In this document: one piece after another, positions 25,337 through 34,505 of the stretch
How positions within the stretch are numbered: position 1 is the first letter of the stretch
How the letters are laid out: each line of letters opens with the position of its first letter
From: JAXGXJ01 sp050943595
Lineage (GTDB): Bacteria; Actinomycetota; Thermoleophilia; RBG-16-64-13
Assembly (NCBI GenBank): GCA_050943595.1
Contig: JBMNPM010000001.1
Span: 62,001 to 126,000 of the forward strand
Length of the DNA stretch: 64,000 nucleotides
Reading direction: 5' to 3'
Position numbers and translations under genes: made by a program
The notes under the pieces: model-generated
What the model was told of the DNA's origin: nothing
What the model saw: only the letters and a program-made list of their open reading frames with translations
Database searches by the model: none

Positions 25337-25824
25337 TGTCCGTGTCTGACGGCAGACCAGAGTGTCACGCGCGTCCTTCCTGGGAGGACTACTTCATGGA
25401 GATCGCCCGTGTGGTGAGCACACGGTCGAGCTGTCTGCGCCGGACTGTGGGGGCTGTGTTGGTGAAGAACCGCCAGATTCTGGCTACCGGATACAACGGG
25501 GTCCCCCGAAATCTCCGTCATTGTGACGAGAGGGGGTGCCTACGTGATGCACTGGGTGTACCCTCCGGAGAGCGGCACGAGCTTTGCCGAGGCCTTCACG
25601 CCGAACAAAACGCCATCATCCAGGCTGCCTACCACGGGGTGCCGATCAACGGCGCCGAACTCTACTGCACTCATCAACCCTGTGCTCTCTGTGCCAAGAT
25701 GCTGGTGAATGCAGGCATCGTGGCGGTCTACTACGCGGGAGACTATCCTGACGCTTTGGCTATGGGGGTCTTTGAAGAGGCGGGGACCCGTCTGGTGTGT
25801 AAGCAGCCGGCCGATCGGCGCTGA
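25336..25824 (+). CDS. Deoxycytidylate deaminase (ComEB-like)
   Basis: 162 residues from ATG 25336. The zinc site is HAEQNAIIQ plus PCALCAKML; the N-terminal RPSWEDYFMEIA and GAVLVKNRQILATGYNGVP are typical of dCMP deaminases. It makes dUMP from dCMP, probably supplying thymidylate synthesis together with GlyA and ThyX. Translation is coupled to glyA through TGATG. Confidence 0.9.
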   Translation: MSVSDGRPECHARPSWEDYFMEIARVVSTRSSCLRRTVGAVLVKNRQILATGYNGVPRNLRHCDERGCLRDALGVPSGERHELCRGLHAEQNAIIQAAYHGVPINGAELYCTHQPCALCAKMLVNAGIVAVYYAGDYPDALAMGVFEEAGTRLVCKQPADRR

Positions 25825-25863
25825 TGTCGCCAATATGTATATGCCGTTATCGAGCAGAGATAT

Positions 25864-25913
25864 GTACACATTAGTACACATTACTTGCGCTTGGGTGGGC
25901 GACTGTTTATAAT
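25864..25913 (+). promoter_or_regulatory. ATP synthase operon promoter with tandem 10-bp repeat
   Basis: -35 TTGCGC (25885-25890), a 17-bp spacer and a perfect -10 TATAAT (25908-25913). Immediately upstream, GTACACATTA occurs twice in tandem (25864-25883), which could be an activator site or an AT-rich UP-like element. The first gene of the unit begins at 25952. Confidence 0.65.
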
Positions 25914-25951
25914 GCCCGGACTGCGCTACAAATGGTTGTGACCGCGCAGGT

Positions 25952-26302
25952 ATGGAAACCGGCTCGAAAGGAGAGGGTGCTCTGGGGACCGTGCTGATAT
26001 CTGTTGCTATCGGTGTTGTGCTCGCCGTGGTGTATCAGTTGGTGTCCATGCGCCTCCAACGTTGGGCCTCTCACCAGAGATTCCCTATCGGCGAGGTCAT
26101 CACTATAATTGGGGCAGTGGTTCGTTTAGGGGTTCTGATCGGCATCTTGGTCGTCCTTGGGATCTGGACCTCGCTCAGCGTCTTGGCCGTGTGCCTCGCG
26201 TTTTTGGTTGTTTTTTCGGTTCTCACTGGTGTATGGCTCTTCGCCATGTCGAAGCGACGGGGCAGCCCGCCGTCCGCGGGCGCGAGCAGCGTACTTTTCT
26301 AG
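25952..26302 (+). CDS. AtpI-like ATP synthase accessory membrane protein
   Basis: 116 residues with about three hydrophobic segments (VLISVAIGVVLAVVYQLV, a second of ~20 residues around ITIIGAVVRLGVLIG, and VLAVCLAFLVVFSVLTG). There is no strong sequence signature. The call rests on position (first gene of the atp operon, ten bases before atpB), size and topology, as for AtpI, which helps assemble the c-ring. It starts at ATG 25952. The tail is basic and serine-rich. Confidence 0.6.
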   Translation: METGSKGEGALGTVLISVAIGVVLAVVYQLVSMRLQRWASHQRFPIGEVITIIGAVVRLGVLIGILVVLGIWTSLSVLAVCLAFLVVFSVLTGVWLFAMSKRRGSPPSAGASSVLF

Positions 26303-26311
26303 GAGAGATGA

Positions 26312-27103
26312 ATGGCTGCTGAAGAATCCGGAAGTAAGATTGTTGGGGCACTGCACGATCTCAACATCCAGGACGTGATCACCATCCCCAAGGTGTGGGA
26401 ATTCGATTTTTCGATCACCAACGCGGTTATTTACCTTTGGGTGTCGGCGATCATCATCTTTGTGCTCTTCTACGTAGCAGCCAAGCGGGCGCGAAAAAAC
26501 CCCGATGGTCTACAGACGCTCGCAGAGATTCTCCTCGGTATGGCTACAGGCCATCTCTGTGGACAGATCGGTGAAAAGGGCAAGAAGTACTACTATCTCG
26601 TTCTGACGATCTTCACTTTCATCATCGTTACCAACCTGATCGGCATCATTCCCAAGCCGGGGCTCCTGAAGTCGTACACGCCGACCATGAACATCAATGT
26701 CACTTTTAGCATGGCCATTGTGGTCTTCATCGTGACGCAGTATCAGGGTTTTCGCCGTCACGGTACGAGAGGCTACCTCCGTAGCTGGTTGGTCCCACAG
26801 GATGTGGACAAGAGCATCCGGCGGCCTCTTAACATCATCATGTTTCCGGTTCATCTACTGGGAGAGCTTTTCAAGCCGCTCTCGCTCTCCCTCCGACTTT
26901 TTGCCAACACCATTGCCGGTCACTTGATTATTCTCGTAATGATCGGACTCATGCTGCAATTCGCAGGCGCCGTCGTCGTACCGGCAGGGCTCTTTGCGAT
27001 CATCATGATGGCCTTTGAATGTTTCGTGGCTTTTATCCAGGCCTACATATTCTCCCTACTCACTACTGTTTACGTTGAGTCGGCCATTTACGCAGGTCAC
27101 TAG
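26312..27103 (+). CDS. atpB: ATP synthase subunit a
   Basis: 263 residues with five to six membrane helices. The essential arginine is in LSLSLRLFANTIAGHL, opposite the c-ring carboxylate. The final helix contains AFIQAYIFSLLTTVY, also standard. It forms the proton half-channels of Fo. GGAGAGATGA provides the ribosome site. It is the second gene of the operon. Confidence 0.96.
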   Translation: MAAEESGSKIVGALHDLNIQDVITIPKVWEFDFSITNAVIYLWVSAIIIFVLFYVAAKRARKNPDGLQTLAEILLGMATGHLCGQIGEKGKKYYYLVLTIFTFIIVTNLIGIIPKPGLLKSYTPTMNINVTFSMAIVVFIVTQYQGFRRHGTRGYLRSWLVPQDVDKSIRRPLNIIMFPVHLLGELFKPLSLSLRLFANTIAGHLIILVMIGLMLQFAGAVVVPAGLFAIIMMAFECFVAFIQAYIFSLLTTVYVESAIYAGH

Positions 27104-27140
27104 TTTCAGCGACAACTTTCAAGCAAGGAGGACAGACACA

Positions 27141-27371
27141 ATGGATGCATCTGCTGCCGCTAACCTCGCCGCCGGTCTCGCTATGAGCTTGGGCGCCGTT
27201 GGCCCGGGTATCGGCCTCGGTATTCTTACCTCGGGTGCCTGTCAGGGTATCGCCCGGCAGCCTGAGGCTTCTGGCGAGATCCGGACGGTGTTTATCATCG
27301 GTCTGGGTGTGTGCGAGGCGACGGCTCTGTACGCCTTCGTTGTCGCCATCATCCTCCTCTTCGTCGTCTAA
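27141..27371 (+). CDS. atpE: ATP synthase subunit c
   Basis: 76 residues from the ATG after AAGGAGGACAG; an upstream in-frame ATG would add residues foreign to the family. It is a two-helix hairpin with GPGIGLG, the ARQPEA loop and the ion-binding Glu in CEATALYAFVVAIIL. The glutamine typical of Na+-binding rings (GxGQG) is Leu here and the Ser after Glu is Ala, so a proton-driven ring is more likely. Thr and Tyr of the Na+ signature are kept, so this is not certain. Confidence 0.95.
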   Translation: MDASAAANLAAGLAMSLGAVGPGIGLGILTSGACQGIARQPEASGEIRTVFIIGLGVCEATALYAFVVAIILLFVV

Positions 27372-27437
27372 TCAAACGTCTGAGTACGTTGCCCATCGTG
27401 GGCTGCAGACTAGAATGAGCGAGAGGCCGGGAGAAGA

Positions 27438-27944
27438 ATGCAGATATTTGAAATAAGCCCAGGGTTGTTCGTCTGGTCGCTGATCACGTTCTTGATCCTG
27501 GTCGCGGCGCTGTATAAGTTCGCCTTCAACCCGCTGCTGAAGTTGCAGAAGAAGCGTCAGGACAGTATCAATCAGGCGATCAATGACGCCGAGAGTCTGC
27601 GTGACGAAGCGCAACAATTGCTGGCCAACTACAAGGTTCAGTTGGCCGAAGCACGACAGGAGGCAGACGCTATCCTCGACCGGGCCAGGAAATTGAGCGA
27701 AGCGGACAAGGCCGTAGTTCTCGAAGAGGCTCGGGTGCAGGCAGAGGCGACGCTTGCTAAAGCCCGCAAGCAGATTGAGCGCGATACCAGCAAGGCTCTT
27801 GAGCAGATTCGGACAGAAGTCGCCGACCTGACCGTCGCCGCAACCGAGAAAGTGGCGCGTACCGGACTTTCCGGGGATGCCCAACTTCGGCTCATCCAAG
27901 AAGCCATCAACGAGATTGACCTGAGCAAGGTCAGCGAGAACTAA
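27438..27944 (+). CDS. atpF: ATP synthase subunit b
   Basis: 168 residues. One N-terminal membrane helix (LFVWSLITFLILVAALYKF) is followed by a long charged coiled coil (residues ~30-150), the peripheral stalk that ties the F1 head to Fo. It lies 66 bases after atpE. The ATG at 27438 follows GGGAGAAG. One b gene only, so the stalk is presumably a homodimer. Confidence 0.95.
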   Translation: MQIFEISPGLFVWSLITFLILVAALYKFAFNPLLKLQKKRQDSINQAINDAESLRDEAQQLLANYKVQLAEARQEADAILDRARKLSEADKAVVLEEARVQAEATLAKARKQIERDTSKALEQIRTEVADLTVAATEKVARTGLSGDAQLRLIQEAINEIDLSKVSEN

Positions 27945-27956
27945 GAGGGCGTCGTC

Positions 27957-28529
27957 GTGAGCCAGAGCAAAGTATCGCGTGTGTATGCTACGGCCCTCTA
28001 CGAGGCCGCTGTTGAGGCCCGCAGGGTGGATGCTGTGCGTCGCGACTTGGGATCCTTCGTCAAGGCGATGGAGGAGTCGAGTGAGTTACGCCAGTTCCTG
28101 GTCGCGGAAGGTATTTCCGACCATCAGAAGAAAGATGTGCTGCTCACCCTGACGGACGGTGGTGACGAGTTGGTTCGCAACTTGTTGCGACTGGTGGTCG
28201 ACAAGAGCAGAGAATCCGAACTGGCCAACGTATACGAAGGGTTTGTGGAGCTTGTCGAGAGGGCGGAAGGTATTGTGCACGTGGAGGTAGTGACGGCTGT
28301 TCCTCTCCCGCCGGATCTCGAAAAGACGCTAAAAGCGAAGATCGAGTCGTCACTGCAGAAGAACGTGGAACTGACGACAACCATAGACAAGGAGATCCTG
28401 GGTGGACTCAAGCTACGCATCGGCGACCGAGTTGCTGATGGGAGCGTGCGTCACCGGCTGGAGCGGCTCCGCGAATTGTTGACCAGCCCCATGGCTAGCT
28501 TGGAGGGTTCAGTTGAAGTTGCGTCCTGA
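27957..28529 (+). CDS. atpH: ATP synthase subunit delta
   Basis: 190 residues. VSRVYATALYEAAVE is the family N-terminus, and ILGGLKLRIGDRVADGSVRHRLERL is the conserved C-terminal segment (ILGGLKLRIGD, then RHRLERL). It connects the top of F1 to the b stalk. It starts at GTG 27957, 12 bases after atpF, and overlaps atpA by 17 bases. Confidence 0.95.
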   Translation: MSQSKVSRVYATALYEAAVEARRVDAVRRDLGSFVKAMEESSELRQFLVAEGISDHQKKDVLLTLTDGGDELVRNLLRLVVDKSRESELANVYEGFVELVERAEGIVHVEVVTAVPLPPDLEKTLKAKIESSLQKNVELTTTIDKEILGGLKLRIGDRVADGSVRHRLERLRELLTSPMASLEGSVEVAS

Positions 28530-30057
28530 GGAGATTACCAGCGTACTAAAATCCCGCATCAAACAGTATGAGGCGGGGGTAGAAATCCAGGAAGTCGGCA
28601 CCGTGGTTCAGGTGGGCGACGGCGTGGCCCGAATCCAGGGTCTGGAAAACGCGGTGGCTTCCGAGATGCTCGAACTGCCCCACGGCGTCATGGGTCTTGT
28701 CCTGAACCTGGAAGAAGACAGTGTTGGCGCCGTTTTGATGGGCGAGGATGTCTTGATCAAGGAAGGCGATCAGGTCAAGCGTACAGGCAAGGTCATCCAG
28801 GTCCCGGTAGGCGAAGCCCTCATCGGGCGGGTCATTAACCCCCTGGGTGAACCTCTGGATGACAAGGGTCCGATCGAGACCACGGCTTATCGCCCGGTCG
28901 AGCTCAAGGCTCCAGGTGTCGTCCTTCGCCAGCCCGTGAACGAACCTTTGCAGACGGGTATCAAGGCCATCGACTCCATGATCCCCATCGGCCGAGGGCA
29001 GCGAGAGCTGATCATTGGTGACCGGGGTACCGGAAAAACGGCCATCGCGCTGGATACCATCATCAATCAGAAGGGCCAGGACGTCATTTGCGTCTACGTG
29101 GCCATCGGTCAAAAGGCCTCGACGGTCGCCAGTTTGGTTGCCCGTCTGGAGGAGCACGGGGCGATGGACTACACTATCGTCGTTATGGCTCCGGCCTCCA
29201 CGTCGGCACCTATGCGCTACATCGCGCCCTATGCGGGTTCGGCCATGGGTGAGTACTTCACCTACTCCGGCAAGCACGCGCTGTGTATCTATGACGACCT
29301 GACCAAACATGCCGATGCCTACCGGCAGATGTCATTGTTGCTGCGCCGGCCTCCGGGTCGCGAGGCGTTCCCTGGGGATATTTTTTATCTCCACAGTCGC
29401 CTTCTGGAGCGGGCCTGCAAACTGAACGATAAAGAAGGCGGTGGCTCGTTGACGGCCCTGCCCATCATTGAGACGCAGGCGGGTGACGTGTCGGGCTACA
29501 TTCCGACCAATGTGATCTCCATCACCGATGGACAGATCTTCTTGGAAAGCGACCTGTTCTATGCGGGTATCAGGCCGGCCATCAACGTCGGTATCTCGGT
29601 ATCCCGGGTGGGCGGTAACGCCCAGATCAAAGCCATGAAGAAAGTGGCCGGGTCGCTACGTCTTGATCTTTCGCAGTTCCGTGAGCTGGAGGCGTTCGCT
29701 AAGTTCGGTTCAGAGATGGACCAGGAGACGGTCAAAACTTTGGCTCGTGGTGAGCGTCTTGTAGAGACCCTCAACCAACCGCAGTTTGTTCCTTGGCCTG
29801 TGCAGGACCAGGTGATGATCATTTTTGCGGCTACACAGGGTTATCTTGACGATATCCCAGTTCAACAGGTCTCGAAGTTCAATGGTGAGTTGCGGGATCA
29901 TCTGATTAGACAACATCCGGAGATCGTGGCAAAGATCGCTGATACGCAGGATCTCGCTCCTGAGGTCCAGACAGAACTGAAGACGGCCATCGAACGCTTC
30001 AAGAGTACTTTTGTGGCTTCATATGCCGACGCCGTGCCGGTCGGCGCGACGGTTTGA
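28513..30057 (+). CDS. atpA: ATP synthase subunit alpha
   Basis: 514 residues. The Walker A loop is GDRGTGKTAIA; AYRQMSLLLRRPPGREAFPG and the SVSRVGGNAQIKAMK segment are standard. It is a non-catalytic nucleotide-binding subunit of the F1 hexamer. It starts at TTG 28513 within the atpH end, with GGAGGG upstream. Confidence 0.97.
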   Translation: MKLRPEEITSVLKSRIKQYEAGVEIQEVGTVVQVGDGVARIQGLENAVASEMLELPHGVMGLVLNLEEDSVGAVLMGEDVLIKEGDQVKRTGKVIQVPVGEALIGRVINPLGEPLDDKGPIETTAYRPVELKAPGVVLRQPVNEPLQTGIKAIDSMIPIGRGQRELIIGDRGTGKTAIALDTIINQKGQDVICVYVAIGQKASTVASLVARLEEHGAMDYTIVVMAPASTSAPMRYIAPYAGSAMGEYFTYSGKHALCIYDDLTKHADAYRQMSLLLRRPPGREAFPGDIFYLHSRLLERACKLNDKEGGGSLTALPIIETQAGDVSGYIPTNVISITDGQIFLESDLFYAGIRPAINVGISVSRVGGNAQIKAMKKVAGSLRLDLSQFRELEAFAKFGSEMDQETVKTLARGERLVETLNQPQFVPWPVQDQVMIIFAATQGYLDDIPVQQVSKFNGELRDHLIRQHPEIVAKIADTQDLAPEVQTELKTAIERFKSTFVASYADAVPVGATV

Positions 30058-30074
30058 CGAATAGCTGAGATCAT

Positions 30075-30965
30075 ATGGCATCACAACAAGATATTCGCAG
30101 ACGGATCCAATCGGTCCAGAGCACGAAGAAGATCACCAAAGCCATGGAGATGGTGGCTGCGGCACGCCTCCGCCGGGCTCAACAGCGAACTGAAGCGGCC
30201 CGACCCTATACGGAGAACATGCTGGAGTTCATCGGTGGTATGGCCCGCTACCTGCAGAGTGATGTGAGCGGTTCGCCTTTGATATTGCAGCATGCAGAAG
30301 TGAACACCGTTGCCATCGTCCTTATCACTGCAGACCGGGGGATGTGTGGCGCTTTCAATTCGAACGTGGTCCGACGGGCCGTTGAGCATGTGCGCGAGTA
30401 CGAGGCACAGGGCAAGAACACTTATTTGGTCCCCGTAGGTCGAAAGGGCATCAATACCCTGCGTTTTCAAGGATTCACGCTGTACAACACATATGCCGAC
30501 ATCACCGACCAGACGGCCTTCCTGGAGTCGCAGGCGTTGGCCCGTCGGGCGTGCGCCCGGTATGTCAGCGGTGAGATCGACCGGATGCACTTGATCTACA
30601 ATCGTTTCAAGAGTGCTATGGACCAGACTGTCGTTGACCAGGTCATTCTTCCCGTCCAGGAGGAATTGGCTCCGGCCTACACCGTCCAGGGCGCTCCTCA
30701 TTACATGGATTTCATCTATGAGCCCTCGGAGAGCCAGATACTCAACGATCTCATTCCCGCCTATGTGGAGATGACCGTCTTCGGGGCCATGCTGGACAGT
30801 ATGGCGGGCGAGCACGGTGCCCGTATGACCGCCATGCGTAACGCCTCCGACGCGGCGAGTGAGATGATCGATGACTTGACTTTGGCCATGAACCGGGTGC
30901 GACAGGCGTCTATCACTAACGAGATTCTGGAAGTGGTCGCGGGCGCCGACGCTCTAGCCGGATAG
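30075..30965 (+). CDS. atpG: ATP synthase subunit gamma
   Basis: 296 residues. The N-terminal RRRIQSVQSTKKITKAMEMV and C-terminal AMRNASDAASEMIDDLTLAMNRVRQASITNEI helices (each conserved; the second seen as AMRNASDAA and NRVRQASITNEI) form the central shaft, and DRGMCGAFN lies in the globular middle. It rotates inside the alpha-beta hexamer. It is 17 bases after atpA. Confidence 0.96.
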   Translation: MASQQDIRRRIQSVQSTKKITKAMEMVAAARLRRAQQRTEAARPYTENMLEFIGGMARYLQSDVSGSPLILQHAEVNTVAIVLITADRGMCGAFNSNVVRRAVEHVREYEAQGKNTYLVPVGRKGINTLRFQGFTLYNTYADITDQTAFLESQALARRACARYVSGEIDRMHLIYNRFKSAMDQTVVDQVILPVQEELAPAYTVQGAPHYMDFIYEPSESQILNDLIPAYVEMTVFGAMLDSMAGEHGARMTAMRNASDAASEMIDDLTLAMNRVRQASITNEILEVVAGADALAG

Positions 30966-30984
30966 AAGGAGGACACGCAAGGCG

Positions 30985-32409
30985 ATGAATAAGGGCAAGA
31001 TCGTAGAGATCATCGGGCCGGTGCTCGACGTAGAGTTCAACGAGGTGCTACCGGCCATATACAATGCGCTGCAGGTGGATGCAGATACCGAGCAGGGTCG
31101 GATTCACCTCGTCGCCGAAGTCCAGCAGCACTTGGGTGACAACACAGTCAGGGCTGTGGCCATGGATTCCACGGATGGACTGGCGCGTGGCATGGAAGTC
31201 ATAGACACGGGGTTGCCTATTGCGGTCCCGGTCGGCGAGGCGACCCTCGGTCGCTTGTTCAACCTCCTCGGGGAGCCCATTGACGAAGGCGATCCCATCC
31301 CGGCCGACGCAGAGCGGTGGCCCATTCATCGCCCATCACCGACGTTTGAAGACCTGGAGCCTACGACCGAGATTCTCGAGACCGGTATCAAGGTCATCGA
31401 TCTCCTGGCCCCGTATGTAAAAGGCGGCAAGGTAGGCTTGTTCGGCGGTGCCGGTGTAGGAAAAACGGTCGTCATCCTTGAGCTCATTCACAGCATCGCT
31501 ACTCATCACGGTGGTATCTCGGTCTTCAGCGGCGTGGGCGAACGGACGCGTGAGGGTAACGACCTCTACCTGGAGATGACTGAGTCTGGGGTTATCAACA
31601 AGACTGCCCTGGTATTCGGCCAGATGAATGAGCCCCCCGGCGCTCGTCTGCGCGTGGCTTTGTCCGCCCTTACCATGGCGGAGTATTTCCGCGATGTCAT
31701 GGGACAGGATGTGCTCCTTTTCATCGACAATATCTTCCGTTTCGTTCAGGCGGGATCCGAAGTGTCGGCCCTTCTGGGACGTATGCCGTCGGCCGCCGGC
31801 TATCAGCCGACTCTGACCTCGGAGATGGGCGAGTTGCAGGAGCGCATCACCTCTACCAGGCGCGGTTCGGTTACGTCCGTCCAGGCCATCTATGTACCGG
31901 CGGACGACCTTACGGACCCGGCTCCCGCCAACACATTCGCCCACCTTGATGCAACGACCGTGCTCAGTCGGTCTATCGCAGAGATGGGTATTTATCCGGC
32001 CGTCGATCCGCTTGATTCCACAAGTAGGGCTCTCAGTCGCCAGGTGGTGGGTGATGAGCATTATGAGACGGCTACTAAGGTCCAGGAGATCCTGCAGCGC
32101 TACAAGGAACTGCGTGACATTATCGCAATCCTGGGTATGGACGAACTGTCCGACGAGGACAAGGTCACCGTTCGCCGTGCCCGGAAGATCCAGCAGTTCC
32201 TCGGCCAGCCTTTCTTCGTGGCTGAACAGTTTACCGGTATCCCTGGCAAGTACGTGCCCCTGAAGGATACGGTGCGCAGCTTCAAGGAGATTTTGGAGGG
32301 CAGGCACGACGAACTGCCTGAGCAGGCCTTCCGTCTCCAGGGCAGCATTGATGATGTGGTTGCGACTGCGCGTGGTAGCGAGGCTGCCACGGCGTCCGCG
32401 ACCGCCTAG
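30985..32409 (+). CDS. atpD: ATP synthase subunit beta
   Basis: 474 residues. The catalytic Walker A is GGAGVGKTVVILELI. GERTREGNDLY carries the catalytic glutamate, and the DELSEED-like loop reads DELSDEDK. It is the catalytic subunit of F1. Ribosome site GAAGGAGGA. The alanine/threonine tail is low-complexity. Confidence 0.98.
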   Translation: MNKGKIVEIIGPVLDVEFNEVLPAIYNALQVDADTEQGRIHLVAEVQQHLGDNTVRAVAMDSTDGLARGMEVIDTGLPIAVPVGEATLGRLFNLLGEPIDEGDPIPADAERWPIHRPSPTFEDLEPTTEILETGIKVIDLLAPYVKGGKVGLFGGAGVGKTVVILELIHSIATHHGGISVFSGVGERTREGNDLYLEMTESGVINKTALVFGQMNEPPGARLRVALSALTMAEYFRDVMGQDVLLFIDNIFRFVQAGSEVSALLGRMPSAAGYQPTLTSEMGELQERITSTRRGSVTSVQAIYVPADDLTDPAPANTFAHLDATTVLSRSIAEMGIYPAVDPLDSTSRALSRQVVGDEHYETATKVQEILQRYKELRDIIAILGMDELSDEDKVTVRRARKIQQFLGQPFFVAEQFTGIPGKYVPLKDTVRSFKEILEGRHDELPEQAFRLQGSIDDVVATARGSEAATASATA

Positions 32410-32420
32410 GAGCGTAGGTC

Positions 32421-32858
32421 GTGGCCGAGCAATCCCTTCGATTAAGACTCGAACTGGTCACCCCGCATGGCCCGGTCTTCCAGGACGACGTGAATATGGT
32501 TATCATTCCTGGGGTGGCGGGGGAACTCGGAGTGCTGCCCCGCCACGCTCCGATCATCACCAGGCTTACCATAGGGCGCCTCCGTGTGCTGGACACAGAT
32601 GGCACGTGGCTGAATTTCGCGGTAGCTGATGGCTTTGCCAAGGTTCAGAACGACAAGGTCATCGTCCTAGCGGATGCAGCCGAGGAGGCCGGACAGATAG
32701 ATCTGGAACGAGCCGAGCGGCAGGCACAAAGAGCCAAGGAGCGTCTGGAGATGTACCAGCAGGGTTTGGTCCCTGAGGGTGAAGAGGTGGATCCATATCG
32801 CGAGGAACTGGCGCTGCGGCGGGCTAAGAACAGGCTCAAAGTAATGGGGCAGGCCTAG
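32421..32858 (+). CDS. atpC: ATP synthase subunit epsilon
   Basis: 145 residues from GTG 32421. The beta-sandwich part is clear (LVTPHGPVFQDDVNMVIIPG, GELGVLPRHAPI). The C-terminal helices (AERQAQRAKERLEMY and LALRRAKNRLKVM) could act as the ratchet that inhibits ATP hydrolysis. It is the last atp gene; murA follows five bases later. Confidence 0.95.
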   Translation: MAEQSLRLRLELVTPHGPVFQDDVNMVIIPGVAGELGVLPRHAPIITRLTIGRLRVLDTDGTWLNFAVADGFAKVQNDKVIVLADAAEEAGQIDLERAERQAQRAKERLEMYQQGLVPEGEEVDPYREELALRRAKNRLKVMGQA

Positions 32859-32863
32859 AAGGT

Positions 32864-34165
32864 ATGCCCAGAGACCGCGCCGAGTCCCGGCTCGTCGTCC
32901 GGGGAGGGCGTAGGCTGGAAGGCAGCATCGCCGTTTGCGGAGCCAAAAATTCGGCTCTGAAGCTTATGGCGGCGTCTGTTTTGGCGCCTGGAGTAAGCGT
33001 CATACATAACGTGCCCATGATAGATGACGTGGGTACCATGAAGGAAGTACTGGAGTGTCTGGGTGCCGTCGTGGAGTTTTGCGACGGCACCCTTACTATT
33101 GATACGGCCGGAGTGCGCTCTCATGTTGCCCCTTACGAGTTGGTACAGCGCATGAGGGCCTCCATCCAAATCATGGGCCCCCTGGTAGCGCGTTTTGGAA
33201 CTGCCCGCGTTGCGATGCCCGGCGGATGCAATCTTGGACCACGTAAGATCGACATTCATTTACGTGGGTTGGAGGCGATGGGTGCCACTGTCCGCTCCGA
33301 TCACGGTTTTGTCGAGGTATCTGCAGAGCGTCTCCGCGGGGCGACCGTGTTCCTGGACTATCCCAGTGTGGGTGCTACGGAGAACCTGCTCATGGCCGGG
33401 GTCTTGGCACAGGGGACCACTGTGCTGGAGAATGCCGCCAGAGAGCCGGAGATCGTGGATCTATGCAAGTTTCTTATAAGTATGGGGGCTGAAATAGAGG
33501 GCGCCGGGAGTTCCACGGTGTGTATTCACGGGGTCTCTGAGCTACATCCGGCCGAACACACCGTGCTTGGTGACCGGATTGAAGCCGGGACATTCCTTAT
33601 TGCAGGGGCCATAACCGGTGGGGAAGTGGAGGTTACCGGCATCAGTCCCCATGTGTTGGAACTCTTCCTGTTCAAGCTACGGTCGGTTGGCGTCCAGGTG
33701 CAGGAGGGCGTGCGCAGTATAAAAGCTGGCGGCGATCCAGAGGTATTCAGCGCTGCCGATGTAGCTACGTTGCCCTACCCAGGTTTTCCCACGGACCTGC
33801 AGGCCCAGATGATGGTTCTGCTGTCCGTCTCGCGTGGTGTCTCCCTGGTGACCGAGAATGTCTTTGAGAAACGTTTCGGGTTTGTGGACGAGCTCATCCG
33901 CCTGGGGGCCGACATCAGAGTGGAGGGTAATCATGCTGTTGTGGCAGGAGGGCGCTCGCTTACAGGGGCGATCGTCCGTTGTCCCGACCTGAGGGCGGGA
34001 GCTGCTTTGGCTCTGGCTGGGCTGGTCGCGGAAGGGTCCACCGAGCTGCGTGATGTCCATCATGTCGATCGGGGATATGAGCGGTTCGAGGACAAGCTCC
34101 GTGCGCTGGGCGCTGATGTGGAGAGAGTTGGTCCGTCAGATTCTCAGCCCTGTGGTCGTTTCTGA
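32864..34165 (+). CDS. murA: UDP-N-acetylglucosamine 1-carboxyvinyltransferase
   Basis: 433 residues. It opens with LVVRGGRRLEGSIAVCGAKNSAL, of which GAKNSAL binds substrate. The fosfomycin-target cysteine is in MPGGCNLGPRKIDIH, and VFEKRFGFVDEL occurs late. It catalyses the first committed step of peptidoglycan synthesis. The atpC-murA adjacency is an Actinomycetota habit. The active-site cysteine is retained, so it should be fosfomycin-sensitive. Confidence 0.96.
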   Translation: MPRDRAESRLVVRGGRRLEGSIAVCGAKNSALKLMAASVLAPGVSVIHNVPMIDDVGTMKEVLECLGAVVEFCDGTLTIDTAGVRSHVAPYELVQRMRASIQIMGPLVARFGTARVAMPGGCNLGPRKIDIHLRGLEAMGATVRSDHGFVEVSAERLRGATVFLDYPSVGATENLLMAGVLAQGTTVLENAAREPEIVDLCKFLISMGAEIEGAGSSTVCIHGVSELHPAEHTVLGDRIEAGTFLIAGAITGGEVEVTGISPHVLELFLFKLRSVGVQVQEGVRSIKAGGDPEVFSAADVATLPYPGFPTDLQAQMMVLLSVSRGVSLVTENVFEKRFGFVDELIRLGADIRVEGNHAVVAGGRSLTGAIVRCPDLRAGAALALAGLVAEGSTELRDVHHVDRGYERFEDKLRALGADVERVGPSDSQPCGRF

Positions 34166-34505
34166 GGTTGTTGTGGGAAGGGGGGAGGGGTTAGAATCCC
34201 CACCTGTCGTGCATGCGCGTACCATAACAACGCATATCAATGTGTGGCCTGTGGGTGTCGACGAAGGGGCTGTGTCCGAAAAGGCGTGAAAGGCGACGGT
34301 AGCGCATGCTTCCGTCGACCCGCCTTTGATGAGAGCGCCGCTGGGTATCTGCAAATCCCGGCGGAACGTATCCGGCGTGGCTGGGGTCGAACGTGTGTTG
34401 TTGTACAACCGCGTAAAAGGGCTAATGGGGGTACCGCGGCCAATGCCGGTCAACTCCAACTTAATGGACATGCTGACTACCTAGACGCGGGAGGCCGTTC
34501 CGGTC
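34166..34505 (+). other. 340-bp non-coding gap with two predicted hairpins
   Basis: No gene is supported here. Structure: AAAGGCG (34289-34295) pairs with CGCCTTT (34321-34327), enclosing a GACGG/CCGTC stem. A second 8-bp stem has arms 34338-34345 and 34357-34364 (one G-U pair). It directly precedes an LCP cell-wall gene, so a structured leader is possible. I could not match it to tmRNA, RNase P, SRP RNA or a known riboswitch core. Confidence 0.4.

Noticed and set aside
34187..34201. tRNA-like T-arm (GGGG-TTAGAAT-CCCC)
   Set aside because: The loop lacks the TTC core, and no acceptor, D or anticodon stems fit around it.
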